Positions 61,046-64,000 of a DNA stretch of 64,000 nucleotides are shown here, piece after piece. The stretch comes from Candidatus Bathyarchaeota archaeon. Lineage in GTDB: Archaea; Thermoproteota; Bathyarchaeia; TCS64. The notes beneath the pieces are model-generated. The model was given only the letters and a program-made list of their open reading frames with translations. It did not search any database and was not told the origin of the DNA. Both the position numbers and the translations under genes were made by a program. Numbering within the stretch: the stretch's first letter is position 1; every line of letters starts with the position of its first letter. The stretch lies in NCBI GenBank assembly GCA_020346605.1, contig CP070784.1, positions 1,895,365 through 1,959,364 on the forward strand, given 5' to 3'.

Positions 61046-62323
61046 TCAGCCCTTGTAGAGCACAGGGAAGCCCGCGTAGACCTTGACGCCCAGCACCAGG
61101 TTCTCGACGGTGACGTGCTCGTCTGGCTGGTGGGCCATACCGACCAGGCTGGTCCCGTATCCCAGGCACGGAATACCGGCGTAGTTCTTGATGCTGACGG
61201 CGTCGGTCCCGCCGGTGAGTATCTTGAAGATGGGCTTCTTCCCTGTTAAAGCCTCGATGGTTGCCCCCAGCTGGTGGGCGAAGGCGGAGTCAGGGGACTC
61301 GTAGTATCCTGCGGTCTCCCTGGCTCGGACCTCCGCCTCGACGCCGGGGACTCCGGCCTGCTGCACGAGCTCAAGGATGCGCTCCTTCACCTTGAGGGGC
61401 TTGCTCCCGGGCGTTAGCCTGATGTCGAACCGGGCCTCAGCGTAGTCGGGGACGACGTTGGACTTGACCCCGGCGTTGATGATGTTGCAGGCCACCGTCG
61501 GGTAGTTGAAGAGCCTCTCGGCGGCCTTTCTCTTGTTTTCAGTGTCCAGGTCCTGGGTCTTCTGGTAGAACTCCACGGAGCTGGCGATGGCGCTGTCCAG
61601 TTCTTCTGGGAGCTCCAGCTCGTAGTAGCCGATCTTCTCCACCCAGGGGATCACCTTGATGAGCTTGCTGATGGCGTTGTCCCCCAGGTAGGGCGTGCTG
61701 CCGTGGGCGGTCTTTCCCCTGGCTATCAGCGTGGTCCCTGCTCCCCCCTTGCAGCCGAGATCGACGCTGGGGAGTTCCAAGCCTCCGCCGTTGCCGTCGC
61801 CGATGACGCAGACGTCTCCCTTGAGCCTTCCAGACTGGGAGAGCCACCTCGCGCCCTCTATGCCGCCGATCTCCTCGTCGGAGGTGAACCAGAACTCGAC
61901 GGTGTTCTCCAGCGGAGCCACGCCGTTGAGGATCCGGGCGGCGGCCATGGCCGCAGCGCAGGCGCCCTTCATGTCGCTGGTTCCTCGCCCGTAGATGCGG
62001 CCGTCGTCCGTGATCTTGCCGCTGTAGGCGGGGTGGGTCCATCCTTCAGGCTTCCCCTCGGGCACGACGTCCAGGTGCCCCACCCAGAGTATCCTGCGTC
62101 CGGTTAAGCCCTGAATCTTGGCGACGATGTTGGGCTTCTTGGGGTCGTTGGCGTGGGTCTTGTTCTCGATGCCGTGCCTGTCGAGGTACGCCTTGATGTA
62201 GGCGACGCACTCGTCCGTCCTCCCCTCAGGGTGTGCTGAGTTGTACTGGACCAGCCCGGAGCAGAGCTCCGCCACTTCCATGCCGGTCTTTTCGGCCTCT
62301 TCGAGGACTTTCTCGAAGCTCAT
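61046..62323 (-). CDS. M20-family peptidase (ArgE/DapE/ACY1 type)
   Basis: 425 residues. ILWVGHLDVVPEG holds the first metal His and Asp. YGRGTSDMKGACAAAMAA gives the bridging Asp. TSDEEIGGIEGARWL has the catalytic Glu pair, GTDAVSIKN and the late YGTSLVGMAHQPDEHV the last His. It removes acyl groups or amino acids from small peptides. ATG at 62323 is preceded by GGAGGAAT; a longer frame crosses the tRNA-Ser gene and is rejected. Confidence 0.92.
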   Translation of the reverse strand: MSFEKVLEEAEKTGMEVAELCSGLVQYNSAHPEGRTDECVAYIKAYLDRHGIENKTHANDPKKPNIVAKIQGLTGRRILWVGHLDVVPEGKPEGWTHPAYSGKITDDGRIYGRGTSDMKGACAAAMAAARILNGVAPLENTVEFWFTSDEEIGGIEGARWLSQSGRLKGDVCVIGDGNGGGLELPSVDLGCKGGAGTTLIARGKTAHGSTPYLGDNAISKLIKVIPWVEKIGYYELELPEELDSAIASSVEFYQKTQDLDTENKRKAAERLFNYPTVACNIINAGVKSNVVPDYAEARFDIRLTPGSKPLKVKERILELVQQAGVPGVEAEVRARETAGYYESPDSAFAHQLGATIEALTGKKPIFKILTGGTDAVSIKNYAGIPCLGYGTSLVGMAHQPDEHVTVENLVLGVKVYAGFPVLYKG

Positions 62324-62481
62324 TTTGATTCCTCCTTCCTGTATCGATGTGGTCCGTATAAGATTATTCATGCGTCTGCGATGATGTCTCTTCTGCGGTG
62401 GCGCTCGGTGGCTGGTTGGCTGTGTCTGGAAAAGCCTTAAAGCGTGGGTGGTTTGCAATATGAGAGGGCATATCTGCCTGT

Positions 62482-62568
62482 GCCGGGGTTTCCTAGCCTG
62501 GTAAGGAGCAGGCCTGCTAAGTCTGTGACCCTTGGGTCGCGAGGGTTCAAATCCCTCTCCCGGCGCCA
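62482..62568 (+). tRNA. tRNA-Ser (anticodon GCT)
   Basis: 87 nt. The acceptor GCCGGGG pairs with TCCCGGC. The anticodon stem CAGGC/GTCTG holds CTGCTAA with anticodon GCT, reading AGC and AGU serine codons. A long variable arm (TGACCCTTGGGTCGC region) is typical of class II serine tRNA. T arm GAGGG-TTCAAAT-CCCTC, discriminator G and encoded CCA (62566-62568). CCTTAAAG at 62444-62451 is a plausible TATA box. Confidence 0.95.
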
Positions 62569-62782
62569 TCTTAATGCGGCTGGCTTAGGATATGGGTTTC
62601 CGGGCGTTGTGTTTCCCTTGTGAAGTGTTTGTGGGTTTGCGGGTGGGGTTTACGTGTGCTATTGGTGGATCGATGAATGTTTTAACGGCCTCTTCGTCAT
62701 GTGCTTGATCCATTGTGAGATCACGAAATATGCAGTTTTACAGCGGGCTGGCGCGCGCTTAGGTATCGGGACGTCTCCCATT
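62569..62782. other. Gene-free stretch after tRNA-Ser
   Basis: About 210 nt with no convincing gene, in GT-rich sequence. GGCGCGCGCTTAG at about 62751-62762 is matched in inverted form at about 62968-62982, on the far side of the small membrane protein gene. Confidence 0.4.
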
Positions 62783-62887
62783 TCAGAGAACGCCGATTTG
62801 CCTTAGCCAAACAATGAACCAGAGAAGCGTGAAGACTCCTAGAAGTATCATGAAAGCAATCGTTTTTCTTAGGTCCACCTTCTCCAT
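62783..62887 (-). CDS. 34-residue single-span membrane protein
   Basis: MEKVDLRKTI followed by a hydrophobic stretch AFMILLGVFTLLWFIVWL and the end RQIGVL. A TATA-type run TTTAATAAAAATTAAA (62904-62919 on the minus strand) lies about 20-30 nt before the ATG, as expected of a leaderless transcript. The positive residues before the helix suit an N-in orientation. The family is unknown. The promoter and amino-acid pattern make it more believable than a chance frame. Confidence 0.6.
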   Translation of the reverse strand: MEKVDLRKTIAFMILLGVFTLLWFIVWLRQIGVL

Positions 62888-62903
62888 CTCAGACGTAGAC
62901 TTG

Positions 62904-62919
62904 TTTAATTTTTATTAAA
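62904..62919 (-). promoter_or_regulatory. TATA box of the small membrane protein gene
   Basis: TTTAATAAAAATTAAA on the minus strand, ending 17 nt before the ATG at 62887. Confidence 0.5.
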
Positions 62920-62942
62920 GGTTATGAACTAATATGATAGAT

Positions 62943-63137
62943 TTAGTGAAAGTGGGCTGGAGTATGGCTAAGCGCGCGCGGCTGGCTGGGAAACCAAAAA
63001 TGTGCGAAGTGGTCCCCGAGTCCTGCTATTTCGAAGCCAACTTCCTCGACGTACAGGAACCGTCTGGCAAACTCATCCCACGGGGTGTCTGGCACGAAGG
63101 CTATTCCCATTTGAAGTTCCTGACTTAGCTTCATCAT
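62943..63137 (-). pseudogene. N-terminal fragment of an F420-dependent luciferase-like oxidoreductase
   Basis: The frame reads MKLSQELQMGIAFVPDTPWDEFARRFLYVEEVGFEIAGLGDHFAHFW. It contains the FVP..PW and EE.GF...GDH pattern at the start of luciferase-like F420 enzymes (MER type). After FWFPSQP the sequence turns to unlike residues and stops at 62943, so about 85% of the usual 320-350 residues are missing. A truncated remnant, probably cut by a rearrangement next to the GCGCGCGC repeat. Confidence 0.6.
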
Positions 63138-63260
63138 GTCCTCTAAGTATTATTACTCGGATCTGAAGATAAGAGTTGGGATAGGGGGATAAGGGTGTAT
63201 ATGACGACATTACTGTGCGCGCTATAAAAAAAATAGGTAATGCATGAAAAAGTTATTCTA

Positions 63261-64000
<740 letters not shown>

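Noticed and set aside
61046..62569. An 82-residue extension of the M20 peptidase through the tRNA-Ser gene
   Set aside because: It is antisense to the tRNA and non-conserved in appearance; the ATG at 62323 has a good ribosome-binding site.

Overview
This 64 kb window comes from an archaeal chromosome. Eukaryote-like information genes support this: Cbf5, two thermosome subunits, RpoK, ribosomal protein S17e, a 72-residue histone, XPB helicase with Bax1, proteasome beta, NadM and RtcA. So do a geranylgeranyl reductase-family protein and TATA boxes about 25-40 nt upstream of many starts. The KorDABC and IorAB ferredoxin oxidoreductases, hydantoinase-type genes and other amino-acid enzymes suggest an anaerobe living on peptides and amino acids. 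A Bathyarchaeia-like (TACK) lineage is my best guess, but no rRNA is present to confirm it. Base composition is mostly GC-rich, with an AT-rich stretch at about 6.3-8.9 kb.

Layout. 0.2-4.1 kb: Cbf5, a methyltransferase, a membrane molybdopterin oxidoreductase, a YhbY-type RNA-binding protein and a GNAT acetyltransferase. 4.19-13.1 kb: an intact tRNA-Gln(TTG) followed by three degenerate same-orientation copies of its 3' end, dividing about 8.8 kb into three cargo blocks (a serine hydrolase; an ene-reductase, a broken secreted protein and a membrane protein; a UbiD decarboxylase). This looks like a tandem array of old insertions at one tRNA. 13.1-20.4 kb: mixed metabolic genes, a frameshifted esterase and a structured gene-free stretch. 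20.5-28.5 kb: a mostly minus-strand information block (proteasome beta, Bax1, XPB, RtcA, B3/B4 protein, NadM, SerK-like protein, S17e) followed by the histone. 28.5-40.5 kb: a geranylgeranyl reductase-like flavoprotein, small-molecule enzymes, two tandem thermosome genes, RpoK, and a proline racemase-like, aminotransferase and ornithine cyclodeaminase-like set. 40.7-46.3 kb: korDABC, a Nudix hydrolase, a five-gene TusA/DsrE sulfur relay operon and an Lrp regulator. 46.4-61 kb: HyuA/HyuB, pyrophosphatase, gamma-glutamyltransferase, hydrolases, TatD, an amidohydrolase, IorAB, an Fe-S aldo/keto reductase and a pilin-like protein. 61-64 kb: an M20 peptidase, tRNA-Ser(GCT), a 34-residue membrane protein, an F420 oxidoreductase fragment and the end of an M3 oligopeptidase.

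Working together, peptidases and amidohydrolases release amino acids. The aminotransferase yields 2-oxo acids, Ior and Kor oxidise these to acyl-CoA with ferredoxin reduction, and pyrophosphatase pulls the pyrophosphate-releasing steps. The points most worth checking are the tRNA-Gln remnant array, two genes that appear to start at ACG behind identically spaced Shine-Dalgarno sequences, an esterase disrupted by one missing base in a homopolymer, a two-stop secreted pseudogene, and the structured stretch at 19.5-19.9 kb.
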